Positions 36,406 to 64,000 of a stretch of DNA of 64,000 nucleotides are shown here, piece by piece. The notes below the pieces were generated by a model that saw only the letters and a program-made list of their open reading frames with translations, was not told the DNA's origin and searched no databases. Numbering within the stretch: position 1 is the stretch's first letter; each line of letters begins with the position of its first letter. The position numbers were made by a program, and so were the translations under genes. This DNA comes from Sceloporus undulatus (lineage: Eukaryota; Chordata; Lepidosauria; Squamata; Phrynosomatidae): positions 148,309,991-148,373,990 of the forward strand of contig NC_056524.1 in assembly GCF_019175285.1 (NCBI RefSeq). Reading direction: 5' to 3'.

Positions 36406-36705
36406 TTTCAACATCTCATTGCCAAGACAGCTCTGTATGTGACTTGAGTGTCAACATTAACACACTCTTGCATGTATGATGCCATAAAACAATAAAACAG
36501 TTTGGAACAATGAACTTCAAAAGGAATTTCCACATCACTTGACTTCATTTGCAATTCAGCCATCTGAAAATTCTCACACCTGTGTGATCATGATTTTCTA
36601 GCACAGGAAGAAAGAAAAACCACTGCCTGAGAAGCCATTTTCATTCAATGAGTTATTTTCAAACCTGGAGTTTTTTTTGCTCCTGCACGGTGGGCTTTTG
36701 TGAGT

Positions 36706-36893
36706 AGTGTTGCCAACAAGCCTCGAAGATAATTCCCCAAACGTTTGGCCAAAACTCACCAAATCCCCCCCATATCTCATCAAATACTTGAATTTCAACT
36801 CTCAAAATTACCATTAAAACCAATCACCAAAATCACACCAAAGGCTCTGAAAAGTACCCATTTGGGTGTGAAAGTCACCAGATTGGCAACACT
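36706..36893. mobile_element. MITE with 11-bp inverted ends (AGTGTTGCCAA)
   Basis: The left AGTGTTGCCAA at 36706 and right TTGGCAACACT ending at 36893 are perfect inverted repeats. The 188-bp body is AC-rich. 'Caccaaaactcacc' and 'gtgaaagtcacc' blocks lie inside. Confidence 0.6.
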
Positions 36894-37314
36894 GTGGTGT
36901 TTTTAACTGATTTCAGAGGCACGTGCCTAATGGCGCACACATTTTCACAGTCAAATAAGACTCACAACACAAAGCAGAAGGTGATCTGGGAGCTGTGTTT
37001 GGGAGTTCTCCATTACTTTTTAACTTTAAAGGAGTTTTCCTTTAAAAGGCTAAGTGGGGTTTTTTGCTCAGACCAAGGTGAGCCAAAGACCTGCTTGAGG
37101 AAGGAGCTAGCAATCCGTAACTCTCTATATAGCTATAGCTCCAATCTCTTTAGTTTTAGTTCCATGGAGCCTGCCCTGCCGGAAAGTTCTGTGCCACAAG
37201 GAACTAAAAATCCCTAGGGTCCCAGAACATGGAGCCTACCTGGTTTTGTCCAAGTCAAGGTAATCGTGATGTTAACAGCAGGGGAGGAGAAGAAAAGAGT
37301 GACAAATGAGAGGG

Positions 37315-37352
37315 AGAGGAAGAGGAGGAGGAGGAAGAGGAAGAAGAGGCGG
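37315..37352 (+). repeat. GGA-rich purine tract
   Basis: A run of gaggaggagga/agaagag units with no coding evidence. Confidence 0.7.
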
Positions 37353-37659
37353 GAGGTGAATGTGGCCATGTCTCCTGTCAATAGTAACTTCCTTGCTCTG
37401 CAAAGCTCTAGCCTCCTTGGCCAGCTCTCTGGTCTCTGAGTGGTTATCTCTGGTTGGTTGCCAGGATGGCTGAAAGCTTTGTGAGGTTATTATTATTGTT
37501 ATTCTGAGGTATGTCTATGTCATCCCTGGGCAGAGAAAGTGTGGAGGAAAGGGAACAGAGGCTTCTGCTGCTGTTTGGGAGCAGGTGACAAAACACCAAA
37601 GGAAGACAGACAAGGCATCGGAAAATGGAGGACAGTCCAGAAGAACTGAAGACTTGTGT

Positions 37660-37850
37660 CCCAAACTCACTGCAAAAATAAACCAGTTTCACTTAGGGAA
37701 TTCTGGGAACTGCAATTTTGTGAGACATTTTGCCAACTCTGTCAGAGAGCTCTGGTGCCACAATAAACTAGACTTTCCAGGATCCCCGAGCACTGAGCCA
37801 GGGCAATTAAGGCGGTCTCAAACTGGATTATTCCTGTAGTGTGTTTGGGG
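37660..37850. mobile_element. hAT-like MITE, family Y
   Basis: The left end is 'cccaaactcactgcaaaaat' and the right end 'attattcctgtagtgtgttt', inverted and diverged. Inside, 'ctgggaactgcaatttt' and 'gagccagggcaattaa' are the family's usual blocks. Sister copies lie at 51547 and 58442. Confidence 0.75.
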
Positions 37851-37856
37851 CCATAG

Positions 37857-37998
37857 GATCCTAGATTTGGAAGGGACCACAAGGGACATCCAGTCCAAGC
37901 CCATTCTGTCATGCAGGAAGACACAATCAAAGCACACCTGACAGATGGCCATCCAGCCTCTGTTTAGAAACCTCCAAAGAAGGAGACCCCCCCCCCCT
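37857..37998 (-). mobile_element. CR1 LINE 3' end
   Basis: 'Tcctagatttggaagggacc', 'aagggacatccagtccaagc' and 'gatggccatccagcctctg' are the reversed CR1 3' end. Confidence 0.85.
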
Positions 37999-38389
37999 CC
38001 ACATTCCGAAATGAAAGCTGAAAAAACACTACTGTGAATGTAAATCCATGCTTCTTAGTCATGCTCAACATGGAGGACATTTTGACATTTCTTCTGGACA
38101 AAATGTAGGGCATGTCCTGAAAAAGAAGGATCTCTGGTCACCTTGAGTCACACACACAGCTGTCTCTAAAATGAAAGGTGACAGACTTAAAACGAAACAG
38201 AAGCCACAGCTTCTAGACTGGATGCCTTTGAATCCCAGATCAGAATTAATTTGAATTTTCTAGACAAAAGCCTCTATCTGCCTCCCCTACCCTTTCTTCC
38301 CAGTATGAAAGGCCTAAAGCAGAAACAGGGAAATTATAGCCTTCCCAATCCTGTTGACATATTCAGGGGTAGCCATGTTGGCCATATTT

Positions 38390-38745
38390 ATTGTTAACTG
38401 CCTTCAAATTGGTCCCAACTCATGGCAACCCTATGGATGAGATATCTCCAAGACCCTCTATCCTCCTCCACTTTGCTCAGGCCCAGCAAATTCAGATCCA
38501 TGACCACCTTTATTGAGTCTAACCATCTGGTCTGTGGTCTTCCTCTCTTTCTATTGCCTTCTACCTTTCCTAACATTAATGTCTTCTCATGATGTGGCCA
38601 AAGTATGACAACCTCAGTTTAGTCATCTTGGCTTCCAGGGAGAGTTCAGGCTTGATCTGCTCCCATTTGTCTTCTTGGGCGTCCATGGTATCCTCAGCTT
38701 CTTCAGCTCCAAATCTCATCTCTTACCTGCTTTCTCTCACATCCC
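38390..38745 (-). mobile_element. LINE (L2/RTE-type) pol C-terminus and 3' tail
   Basis: The minus strand encodes MLGKVEGNRKRGRPQTRWLD, then IKVVMDLNLL and RSWRYLIHRVA-like residues (here RGSWRYLIHRVAMSWDQF). This is the basic C-terminus typical of these lizard LINEs. Its end (gttgccatgagttgggacca) matches the LINE at 53255 and the SINE B tails. Confidence 0.7.
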
Positions 38746-39299
38746 TATATGATGATGTGTGAATACTATGGCTTGCATGATTCTGACTTAGCACTCAGTT
38801 GTATGTCTTTACTCTTACAAACAAAATCCATCAGTGATACTTGATTGGCCAACCAAAATGAACAGTACTGTATACTTGTTGCAAGCTTTCCAAGTTCCAT
38901 GGGCTTCTTCATCAGGCAACATGTTACAAACCACACAGGAGGGAAAAAACAAAACAAAGCAACTGGAGACGTTAGTCAGATGCCTGCATGGCAAAAGGTT
39001 TAATCAAAGAAGTGTTACTTGAAGTGTATGTCACACAGGCCATTAGCTAAATAGTAAACAACTATCTTTTACAGCCTTTTAAATATTAAAATCCTTCATT
39101 ACTGCAATAATTCTTAGTAATTATTAGACCAGAGCCTAATTTGTTTAATTTCTGGGTCTAAAGGAATCTCCAAATTGTTAAGTAAGTGTTGAGTGATGCA
39201 AGGAGAGGAAGGCTTTGAATGATGAATATGCAAACTGAGCTGAAAAATGTGAGCATCATGATCCTCCCCTTTCGAAATAAGCATATTGTCAGTGGATTC

Positions 39300-39418
39300 T
39301 TAGAATCATAGAGCTGCAAGAGACCACAAGAGCCATCCAGTCCAACCCCATGCCTTGCAGGAACTCACAGTCAAAGCATCCCCGACAGATGGCCATCCAG
39401 CCTCTGCTTAAAATAGTC
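39300..39418 (-). mobile_element. CR1 LINE 3' end
   Basis: It reads 'gaatcatagagctgcaagag', 'ccatccagtccaaccccatg' and 'gatggccatccagcctctgc', the reversed CR1 3' end. Confidence 0.88.
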
Positions 39419-40805
39419 ATCATCTTCTAAATCTACTATACTACACTGGACATAAACTACACAAGATTGTGGCCAAAACAGGGCACCACTTAGAAACCTA
39501 AAAGAAAACAAGTGGGCATTGTTTCTTGAAAAGTCTGACAAATCAGCAAACTAGCCATTTACCATTACTGATGAATTAGCTTATAAAAGATTGGTGCAGG
39601 TATATGTATATATCACTTCTTTAGAAGCTTGATAGAATTCGAGGCCCCTGAAGATTATTCTGAGAAAAGGCATTTCATGGCATAATGGTTGCACTCTACA
39701 TAACTTTTATCAAGAGAAGGCAAAGCCATGCAAAAACTGTTGGGATCCCAAGCGCAATAGCTTCTTGACTCAATTCTACTATAGCTCAAAAAACCCCAGG
39801 CTCCCTTACCTGCTGTTTTTCTCATTCCTTGTCATGAATGTGTTGGACTCCATATTCTTCCCCATTCTCTTTTGATTCCTTTATCTATTGTATTATTTTA
39901 TGTACTGTTACGATTGCCAGGTTGATTTGAGTAGAAAAACACAACAGATGAAAAGGGACAGATACTAGGAAGAACCCTGGGTTTTCCATCTTTAGTCAAT
40001 GATGTGATGCTATCCTACACAAGTGACTGGCATAACCCTCTGGATTCTTCAATTTATTTTAGTGACATCTTGGAGCTCTCAGACTATTCGAAGACATCAC
40101 AATGAGAGCTAGCAGGGCATTTACTCAGTAGTCTAGCACAGGCTGGATAACAGACTGGGCATATTTGCCCACTCATTTCTATAATCCTTGGCTGCAAAAA
40201 TAAAGCCAGCTGAAAAGGAGAATCGCCATTCTTGAAAGCACCCAGGAGCCTGTGTATTGCTCATATTGTCCACCTGAACCCCAAAAAGAGTTTCCAAAGA
40301 GAAAGTAGGTTTCTGGTTTAGCTTTCTAGGTGGTGAACAGCCCTGATCCAGAAAGCTGTACCAATGAGCATGTACTAGCTGATGTGGATAGAATTACTGG
40401 CACCATGGAACGTTATGGATGTGTAGAGGACATCTTGCATTGGGTTCATTCTCCCATTCCAATAGGCAGGCTCTCCATCCAATCAGTTTGAAGCTCTGAC
40501 TCCCTGCTGGCAAACTCCTCTTGTGTGCCCAGTTATGAGCCAGCAACAGCATTCATCCTACCTGCTAAGATGCTTGAAATAAACCCAGGTGAACTGCTGC
40601 CTCTCAGGCAGTGAGAGAAAAAACAGAACTATGATAAAAGAACAGTGGGGACAAAACTATCACACCTAGGGGAACTCCTCCAGAGGAATACCCTCTGGAG
40701 TGAATAGGCAAGGAAGGAATAGTGGAGTAGTTCCCATCCTCAAGCAAGGTCCTGCAGCAGCTGAGAGGGGTCAGGATATCCTCTGCATATCACATAGAAC
40801 AATCA
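39419..40805. other. Intergenic, nothing recognised
   Basis: About 1.4 kb of moderately AT-rich sequence. No coding evidence, RNA gene or repeat boundary was identified. Confidence 0.4.
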
Positions 40806-40807
40806 CC

Positions 40808-40862
40808 TTATACAGCAGGCCCTTGGTATCCACTGGGGTTTGGTTCTAGGACCACCAACACA
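40808..40862 (+). mobile_element. Mariner/Tigger-like MITE end, family M
   Basis: The first 55 bp of family M (cagcaggcccttggtatcca ... ggtttggttctaggacc) stop abruptly where a family X repeat begins. Confidence 0.65.
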
Positions 40863-41190
40863 CAGTGGCATCCCTAAGGTGGGTGCCACCCAGTGCAGTA
40901 ACTTATGGGGTCACCCACCCATCCTGTTGACCTCCTCCCATTTCACACCATACAGGATCCTTAGTAATGCTTTTTTGAACTAATGCAAAAAATCGTAATT
41001 CTCATATATCTCTTAATGTAGCAATAATCGTTGTGACATAAACAACTAACAAAATCAAATTTTTATCTTCTAATTACAATATCATATGCACAACCAACAT
41101 ATATTTATATATACATAGTGTAGATTTGGTTAAAATGTGATGTTTTTTAAGGAAAACTTAAGAATATTTAAAATTTAAATTGCCTTAGTA
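40863..41190 (+). repeat. Unclassified interspersed repeat, family X
   Basis: It starts 'agtggcatccctaaggtggg' and continues 'gacctcctcccatttcacac', 'caggatccttagtaatg', 'taaacaactaacaaaatcaa' and 'ggttaaaatgtgatgttttt'. It is collinear with 21296-21640. Confidence 0.55.
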
Positions 41191-42224
41191 GAGGCAAACC
41201 TGTCCATTGCAGAGTGTTTGAAGAAAATGCATGAAAATGTTCATGTGGCCAGCCTGCCGATTGCAAAGAGGGTGAACCCTATGATGGCTGCAGGGGCAGC
41301 CCCATTTCTGGTGTAACAGGCTGTGATGCTGAGGTTTACCTGCTTGATCACAACGGGTGGCAGTGCAGAACTTAATTTATCTTGCCAGGGTGGACTTGGG
41401 CACCCTATGTACCAGAGAAGATACCCAGGAGACAAAGGTCAGAAGCTATGAATAGTGCTATACATTTAAGATTTATTTTGAAGGTCCTCCTGATGTCTAG
41501 TTTGTGCCATTTTCTTCTCCAATTTCTGACTAGAGTTTGAGCAGAAGGATGGGAGGATCAGATCCTGTTATCTGTGGCCAAATTCGCTTTAGGGATGAAG
41601 GAGGAATGAGGAGAGAGGTGGATTGAGTCAGGGTGAAGGTATCAGAATTCCAACCTGGCAGAGAGAAGCTCCAATTCAGAAATTTTGGAGGTTGCAGTGA
41701 TGGCCACCAGAAAGAGGATTTTCCAAGACAAGAGTTTAAAGTGGCACTAACCATGATTTAAAAGGAGCAGCCATTAGGGCTCTCAGCATCAGCACCAGTT
41801 CCTAGGATGGGATTCTATGAACTGGGGTTTGAGGAATGAGGCCCTTTCAGGAAGCATCTCATGTTTGGTTTGTGTGGCCTACAATTCTCTTTGAAGCCCT
41901 TGAAGATGGCCAAGATAGCTGTGACCTGGTGCCTCAGGGTAAAGGCCCTGTCTAGCCTTTCTGCAGGAAGGCCATGATAGCACTAATGGAAATAGAAGAG
42001 AAGGGAGATAACTCTGCTTCTGCACCATTTAGAAGAGGACCTCCAAGAGATTCTTGTGGTGGAGTCCTTGTGTGAGGCTATAACTGTTGTTGAGGTATCA
42101 GGCCCAGATGCACCTGGAGTGCTCAATTTCAGTACGTTGAGCTGAAGTCAGGCTAGGTCTGGTGGCATACTGTCCCCTGGATCAGGAGGTCACAGTTTGG
42201 GGAAAGAGGGAAATGGAGCATCAC
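41191..42224. other. Intergenic, no gene assigned
   Basis: Higher GC than the flanks, with open stretches on the minus strand, but no recognised domain, start context or splice pattern. Confidence 0.3.
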
Positions 42225-42435
42225 TAGGTTTAGCCATTCACTCAAAACCACAAGGTTGCGAGTTCAAGACCAGCAAAAGGACCCAAGCTCGACTCAGGCT
42301 TGCATCCTTCCGAGGAGGGAGCTAAAATGAGTACCCAGACTGTTGGGGGCAAATTAGCTTACTTGCTAATTAGCTTACTTGCTGTTCACCGCTATGATCT
42401 TTGGAATAGAGGTATATAAATAAAACAAATTTATT
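42225..42435 (+). mobile_element. tRNA-derived SINE, family A
   Basis: It reads 'caaggttgcgagttcaagac' (box B), 'ctcgactcaggcttgcatcc', 'aaaatgagtacccagactgt' and 'aggtatataaataaaac'. An extra 'attagcttacttgcta' duplication lies inside. The box A half is poorly kept. Confidence 0.8.
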
Positions 42436-44800
42436 ATCTGTTCAGAGAATTATGTTCTCCTGGGCCAACATAGAGATTACTATGGCTGTGGTATGTGTTG
42501 AGACTATAAAAATATGTAGTAAACCACAGAATATCTCCAAGAGGGACCAGTTCTATTGGCCCAACATCCCTGAAGTGTGTTCTTTGGCCTGTTTCACCAG
42601 GCAGCATTTCACCAGATTATAACAAGCTGGGGAGGGGATAAAGAGGGGAGAGGGAATAGGAACTCTATCCTGTAGCCCTGTCTTACCTGACTTGAGTGGA
42701 TATTTCGAAGTCTCTCTTCTCCAAGCCTAGCATCAAGCCTGCCGGATTTGCTTCGACTGGGTCCTGGATGGGAATGGAGATGCCTTGTCTGGGGAAGCCT
42801 TGCTTTTGCTTTGGTCAGTTTTGAAAATGCCTGTCTGCCCATGAGGCTTTAAGAGCCCTAGTATTCTATAAGATACTCCGGAGGAGCAAAAGGTATGAAA
42901 GGAGAAGAGCAAGCCTGAGCGAGTGCTTACTTTTCTCAATCCTGGAAGCTGAGCAGAATTTTCTTGTAATTTAACTTCATGAAAACTGGTTCCATTGACC
43001 CCCAAAGAACTTGGTACCCCCAAAGGAGGCATTAGTCAAGTTGTTCTTGGTCCTGGATTCACTGTCAGCTTTTGAGCCAAACCTGGCATATGACCCGGAC
43101 AGCGGCTGCCTGCGTTTTGTTGCAAAACTGGGTGGTAACTAGTCTGGTATCAGCAGTCATCAGCTTTGCTGATGCCCTGGTGCAATCTTACTTCCCTGCA
43201 GAGTGTTGGATCACCCTTGCCCAGACGATGGCAGCCCTGGCCATGATAGAGGAAATTGTGAAGGCCCAGATTACTGGGGAAACTGCTGCCATTTTAAGAG
43301 TTGCCTCCTCCCTCTTATCCTCCTGAGCTTTCAAAGTGTCCTCCCCATCTTTACATAAACCAAGGAAGGGATCAGGCCAGAAACTACAGAAGGGCCTGTA
43401 GTTTGGACACTATTTTCTTTGAAAGGTTGAAGAATCTTTTTGATTGCAGCTAGAGACTGGTCTGGCCATTCCAGGGTTATGTAAACTTACTGGGGAAGAG
43501 AAGTTCAATGCCCTGAGACTGCCCCCCCCCCCAGCAAACACATCATCAGACCCCTATAGGTGGTCTGGGACTGCCTGAAGGGCTGGGGTAGTATGGGGTT
43601 CTCAAAGCATCTTTGTAGTTTGCTGAGGACTTGAAATCCTTCCGATTAAAAAATCTGATGGGTTTAGGATCCTCTTGTTGCTCTAGGCTCTCCTCATTGC
43701 ATCCAAAGGAACCTGAAAAAATCTCCACCTTCTTCTGCTGAGGAGCGGGCTGTGATGTGCTATTTCCCTGCTTCAGGATCTTTTCTAGTCCTTGGGGAGG
43801 GAGGAAGAAAAAGAACCTCCTTGTATTGTGGCAGTGACACTTCAGTGGTTGGTTTGTCACCATACAATGGCTTCCTAGACACATGACCAAGATGGCAGCT
43901 GCGTTGCCAGGACCAGGGTTGCTTGGAGGACTTCCTCCTCATCCTACTCTGCACTGGAGAAATCGGGCAGCTGAAAGCTGGAAAGATGTACGAATCCCTC
44001 ACCTCTCTGTAGTCTAGTCATGGTCCTGAGTAGGGCTATACCTCATCCACATAATGCCCACCAGTGGAGGGAATCCCTGTTCCCCAGAGACGATCAGCCC
44101 CTTCAGTCAACCATGAAAGACTGGAGCAGGGGGAGTTTATGGGCTAGTCAGCCCAGGCAGGGGTGGGTGGCATGCAGGGCTCTTGGATCACTCAACCATG
44201 CCACTTATGCTGAAGAGGACTCCCCCATGACAGAGTTTTCTTCTAGGGAGAGCCCTGTTGAACATAGTGTGTGTAAGAAGAGCTGCGCAGTGGTAGTATA
44301 GAAGAAGGCAGCAGGTAAAGGCCCAGAGAGAAGAAACTTTTTAAAGCAGAAAATAAGATGGAATGAAGAATGGAGAAGAGTGGGGAGAGGTGTGTGAAAG
44401 CACATATGAGGAAAAGGGAAAGGAAATGCAAAACTCTTTTCCTAACATCCTAAGGAAGGTGAGACTGGGCACCCAAGGGGAGTTTGCCCATCCACCAGCA
44501 GAGGGACGGAGCTTCAAACTGATTGACTGGAGAGTCTGTCTATCAGAGGGAGTGGAAGGATGAACCCACTACATGGTGTGCTTGAAAAGAACCCACCTAC
44601 CCACACAATTCTATTGTTTGCTATGGACATATTCTATACTATAAAATTAAGAAACTTTTGGCAGAACTTCCTAGTACTTCCCCTCACTTTATTTTTTAAG
44701 TGTTTTTCCTTCTTCTTCTCTTGTTAAATTTTTAAAAAATGAAGGCAGCTACATTTGATAACTATAGACCATATTTTGCAACAGAACAGCCAATATGTAC
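42436..44800 (-). other. Intergenic, possible old retroelement, unassigned
   Basis: The minus strand has several moderately long open stretches and even base composition, which suggests former coding sequence of a mobile element. No diagnostic motif was identified, and nothing resembles a host gene exon set. This is low-confidence. Confidence 0.2.
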
Positions 44801-44812
44801 AAATTTGCATCA

Positions 44813-44818
44813 TTTATT
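44813..44818 (-). terminator. Candidate NFKB2 polyadenylation signal (AATAAA)
   Basis: TTTATT on the + strand (AATAAA on the minus strand) lies 1.08 kb past the NFKB2 stop. A second TTTATT lies at 44687. Either would give a 3' UTR of 1.1-1.2 kb. Called from the hexamer alone. Confidence 0.3.
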
Positions 44819-45039
44819 CCATTTAAAGAATTGGGCATTTTTGAGTGAAGAAGTTGTAGCTTAAAAATTCCTGAAAATATACCAGCTCAGATTTAGAACT
44901 GAAAGTGATTATTACCTCAGAATATGACATATGTATGCAAGGACTGTTGTCAGCTATGTTCTCTACTGAGGAATTTACCATCACTGTGATTGCCATGTGC
45001 ACAGCACATTTGCAAATAACACACATACATCTGCAACAA

Positions 45040-45898
45040 GAGATAACTTCATTGAATAGGGAATGCAACCATAAGCAGCTACCTGGAGCAAGACATCAGC
45101 AGCTCTTCACTTGTGGAAGGCAGCTAATTTCCCAGGAAGATACTTCTCGTCACTTCAGAGAAATGTGTGAATTACCAATCAACCACCTGACAGGTGTTAA
45201 AACATTTAAGAGAATGGTCAAAACCACCACCATACCTGCAAGGCTGAAGAGATTACTCAAATCCAAAATGGCCATTATATGACTAAGCAACTGCATTGAG
45301 CAGGAGGTTGAGCTTGATGGCCTATGAGGCCTCTTCCAAGTCTATGATTCCATCCAAAATCCTCAAGACAGACAGCCTATTGACCTGTCTTCATAGGATT
45401 GCCTTAAGGAATTCAAACTGCCAAGACAATCCTCTAAACACATTTTGGAGATTTGCTCAGAGAAAAAGCTTGGTTCCATTATTTCCCCAAGAGGCACCAG
45501 AATCTAGAGAACTTGAAAAGGCACTATGTGGATAAGATTTGCATGGTCCTTGCGAAGGATTTTCTTCCAGCAGCTTACAAAGAAGTAGTTTCTATTGTCC
45601 AGCAGGTCACAACTATCGCAGAGGAAGAGGAAGATGTGGGAGAGCACAGGAAGAAGATTCCAGCCCATGATCCTGAGACTCAGCCGGACTAAAACAAGAA
45701 TGGCAGCTGAGTGCTTTTTCACAATTGAACCAGGCCTAGTGAGTACAGCAGACAAGCTGAACTATCCTTTACACACCAGCCATTACAATTAGAGCTGATC
45801 AACATTATACAACATTCCTGGTGATCACTGCTGGAACACAGGACTTGGGAGGCACCTGCCTCCCCAGACAGTCAGTTAGGCTCCTGATACTCCAAACA
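45040..45898 (-). other. Probable NFKB2 3' UTR
   Basis: It directly follows the NFKB2 stop with few recognisable repeats. Plus-strand open stretches here lack any domain or start context and are treated as chance. The end is set by whichever poly(A) hexamer is used (44813 or beyond). Confidence 0.35.
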
Positions 45899-61799
<15,901 letters not shown>

Positions 61800-63267
61800 C
61801 TGGAAATGAAATGGGATAAAATAAGGCCCAGAAGAGTAATGCCATATTCTAATAGAGGGAAGATGGTCTTTCTTTAAAATGTACATCCTCTTAGATCTTT
61901 TGAACTCTTTCCTTAGAACTAACAGCAAGAACCTAGTTTTAAATTGTTATTGATATTACTGACAGTTACATCACATTGCAATATCATTTTTTGTACCTTT
62001 TTCTCTACTGTATGCTTATCTGGTGTTCTTTGTCAGCTACTTTAACTCCCAATTCAGTGAAAAAGGTGGGATAGGAATAAAGGAAATTATGATGGTGATG
62101 ATGGGCCAACTGAGATGAAACACTGAAATGGTTTAGCAAAAGTGTAGGAGAACTTCACAGTTTTGGGGGCACACCCTACAGTCTCGCAACCACCAAAAAT
62201 ATGTGCTGCTTCTGTTTCCATTGCCGAAATCTCAGCAATTTTTTTGAGGAACATTGTTTCAAATCTATTTTTATTCCCAACTATTAAATTCCCAAATATT
62301 CGATTCTAGTTGGGACTGACAATTAAATTGAAGCTATAGTGCATAAGGATCTGGCACCCTGTTTCCCAGCAAAATCATACTCCTAAAAGCCAGATGGGAG
62401 GTGATTATTTTGGGAACGAAGGTACTTATTTCCCATGCATCGTTTTCCCTGCAAAATCAGTGTGTCTTGTTAAGAAAGGGGGAAATGTTTGGGGGAATGA
62501 ATGAAGGGAACAGGTTGGCCACTTGGGATTTAACACTATATGAAAAAACCAAGCCAGCCCGAAGGCTCATGGAGTTCACCTCCTCTGATATGAACGCAAG
62601 GAGTTCAAAATCTTTTTCTCATTTTTGGTTTAACTGCAGCTTAATTTATCATCTGAACTTGGAAAAAATGATTTCTCTTACATATGTGTCAGAGAAGCAA
62701 CTCCAGCTTTGAATAAAAATTTACCAATCTGCCTTACTCCCACTAAGCGTAGTTAAGACCAAACATAAGGCACTGGCTGCATCCATATGTAATAATAGAC
62801 CATGAATTCTGACTTAATAAGTCACAATGTGAACTAGCATAATGCTGATGTACCCAGCCCCTATGGTCCTCCACCATACAAGGTAGAAAGGGATAGTTTA
62901 GTGCAGTGTCAAAACCAGGATAATACTTCATTACACCGAGACAAGGCAGCTTTAAACTAGGGCTTCTTGTTTACTTACAAATCCTAGTTGGGATGGAGGC
63001 ACAAGAACCTATAGATATCATACTAAGTTACCCTGTCTGGTTTGTTTACTCACAGAGTAGAAGTGGATACAAGCTCCGTGCTCATCCACATTGACTTATC
63101 ATTATTTACTGCATTTACACGCCACCTTTCTATCACAGAATGGCAACTGGGACAAATAGAACCACTATCCCACACTTTCCAAAGACAACTGTACCCATGT
63201 CCCTACTTTCAAAGGGGGAAAAACCCCTAAAAATCCCATTGCTCATCAAACCACTGAGCCTTCAAAT
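61800..63267. other. NFKB2 intron, no exon found
   Basis: No minus-strand segment here matches the upstream NFKB2 exon (the RFRYxCEG and KTYPTVK region), so that exon must lie past 64000. A LINE-end fragment (gaaaaaggtgggataggaat) is near 62040-62090. Confidence 0.45.
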
Positions 63268-63628
63268 TACACCCATCCCTCCATATTTGCGGCTTTGATA
63301 TTTGCAGATTTGGTTATTCATGGATTTGATTAATATGGTTTCTCTGGGAATATCTACGTCCTCCAGCACAACTCTATGGTCAACTTTAACTAAAAGTTGC
63401 ACTGAAAGACCTAGAGAGAATACTCTACTAGGCAGTTGTAGCTCCTCCGGTGCAGTTCTATGGTCAGTGTCTGTCGGACATTGACCACAGAGTTGCACTG
63501 GAGGACTAAGAGATTCCTAGAGAGGTGTCCTCTCAGGTAAAAACATGGTGTTTTTGTTATTTGCTGTTTTTCCACATTCACGGGAGTCTTATGCCCCTAA
63601 CCCTAGTGAATATGGAGGGACAGTTAGT
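63268..63628. mobile_element. MITE with 'tccctccatatt/aatatggaggga' ends
   Basis: The left 'catccctccatatttgcggc' and right 'tgaatatggagggaca' are inverted. The interior repeats 'ctccagcacaactctatggtc' and 'gtcctcca/tggaggac' blocks in opposite directions. About 360 bp, non-coding. Confidence 0.65.
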
Positions 63629-63689
63629 CCTTTCCCCCTGTCTTCTATCCTCTGCCACAAGCCTTGCTCACAACCTTCTCTTACTTCCA

Positions 63690-64000
63690 ATTACTGTATA
63701 AGTCGAGGACAGGTTTGGGGCCAAAATTACAGATTTTGATATGACCCATGGATAAGTCAAGGGTAAAACTTAGGGGCATGTAATGAAGGATGTAAAGGAC
63801 GAAGCAAAGGAAAACAATGCCAAAGAACTTGCAAAATTCCAGCAGGCATAACTATTTGTGCTCATCCTAAAGGCTGGATGGATGCGAGAGTAGAGGGAGG
63901 TCAGTGCTTCCAGGGCAGACTAAACTCTTGCCTTTCACCATATATTTATATATAATATGAGTTAAAATACAGTACTTACATTGACCCGTGAATATGTCAA
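63690..64000. repeat. Partial MITE (gtataagtcgagg), cut by window edge
   Basis: 'Tactgtataagtcgaggaca' and 'gacccatggataagtcaagg' occur at the left. The reversed 'ttgacatattcacgggtcaa' type motif occurs at the very end, so the element probably continues past 64000. Confidence 0.4.

Noticed and set aside
43072-43326. 84-residue plus-strand open frame between the two genes
   Set aside because: No recognisable domain, no upstream signals, and the opposite strand is equally open. More likely old mobile-element sequence.
45453-45692. Plus-strand open frames in the NFKB2 3' flank
   Set aside because: They overlap the probable NFKB2 3' UTR on the other strand and have no domain or promoter evidence.
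61800-64000. Search for the N-terminal NFKB2 exons
   Set aside because: No minus-strand segment matches the expected RFRYxCEG or start-codon exons, so they are placed beyond the window rather than called lost.

Overview
The window is vertebrate nuclear DNA, and its repeats point to a squamate reptile, probably a lizard. It carries many CR1 LINE 3' ends, Sauria-type SINEs, two other tRNA-derived SINE families, palindromic mariner/Tigger-like and hAT-like MITEs, an LTR-type solo repeat and fragments of a DIRS-type retroelement. Genes are split into short GT-AG exons separated by long introns full of repeats. There is no bacterial-style gene organisation.

Only two protein-coding genes can be supported, and both run off the window. 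On the + strand, seven coding exons (828-25610) encode the C-terminal 322 residues of PSD (EFA6A, an ARF6 exchange factor): the last part of the Sec7 domain, the PH domain and the C-terminal coiled-coil region with the stop codon. On the - strand, eighteen coding exons (61799 down to 45899) encode about 847 residues of NFKB2 (p100/p52). These cover most of the Rel homology domain, the glycine-rich region, the ankyrin repeats, the death domain and the C-terminal phosphodegron. The first ~80 residues of NFKB2 should lie beyond the right edge. Exon phases agree across every junction of both genes, so both look intact here.

The two genes lie tail to tail, in the same order and relative orientation as human NFKB2-PSD at 10q24. 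In human their 3' ends almost touch, whereas here the stop codons are about 20.3 kb apart and the gap is largely repeats. The first PSD intron in the window is 13.3 kb and holds DIRS-type fossils, CR1, SINEs and MITEs.

Layout: 1-25.6 kb PSD exons and introns; 25.6-45.9 kb intergenic repeats (CR1, solo LTR, a local tandem duplication, several palindromic MITEs); 45.9-61.8 kb NFKB2; 61.8-64 kb NFKB2 intron with MITEs. No RNA gene, CRISPR array or additional convincing protein-coding gene was found. The most noteworthy points are a canonical DSGxxS degron in p100, several near-perfect palindromes, a SINE/LINE pair sharing the same 3' tail, and an unclassified repeat family. I did not find evidence for a new multi-gene system.
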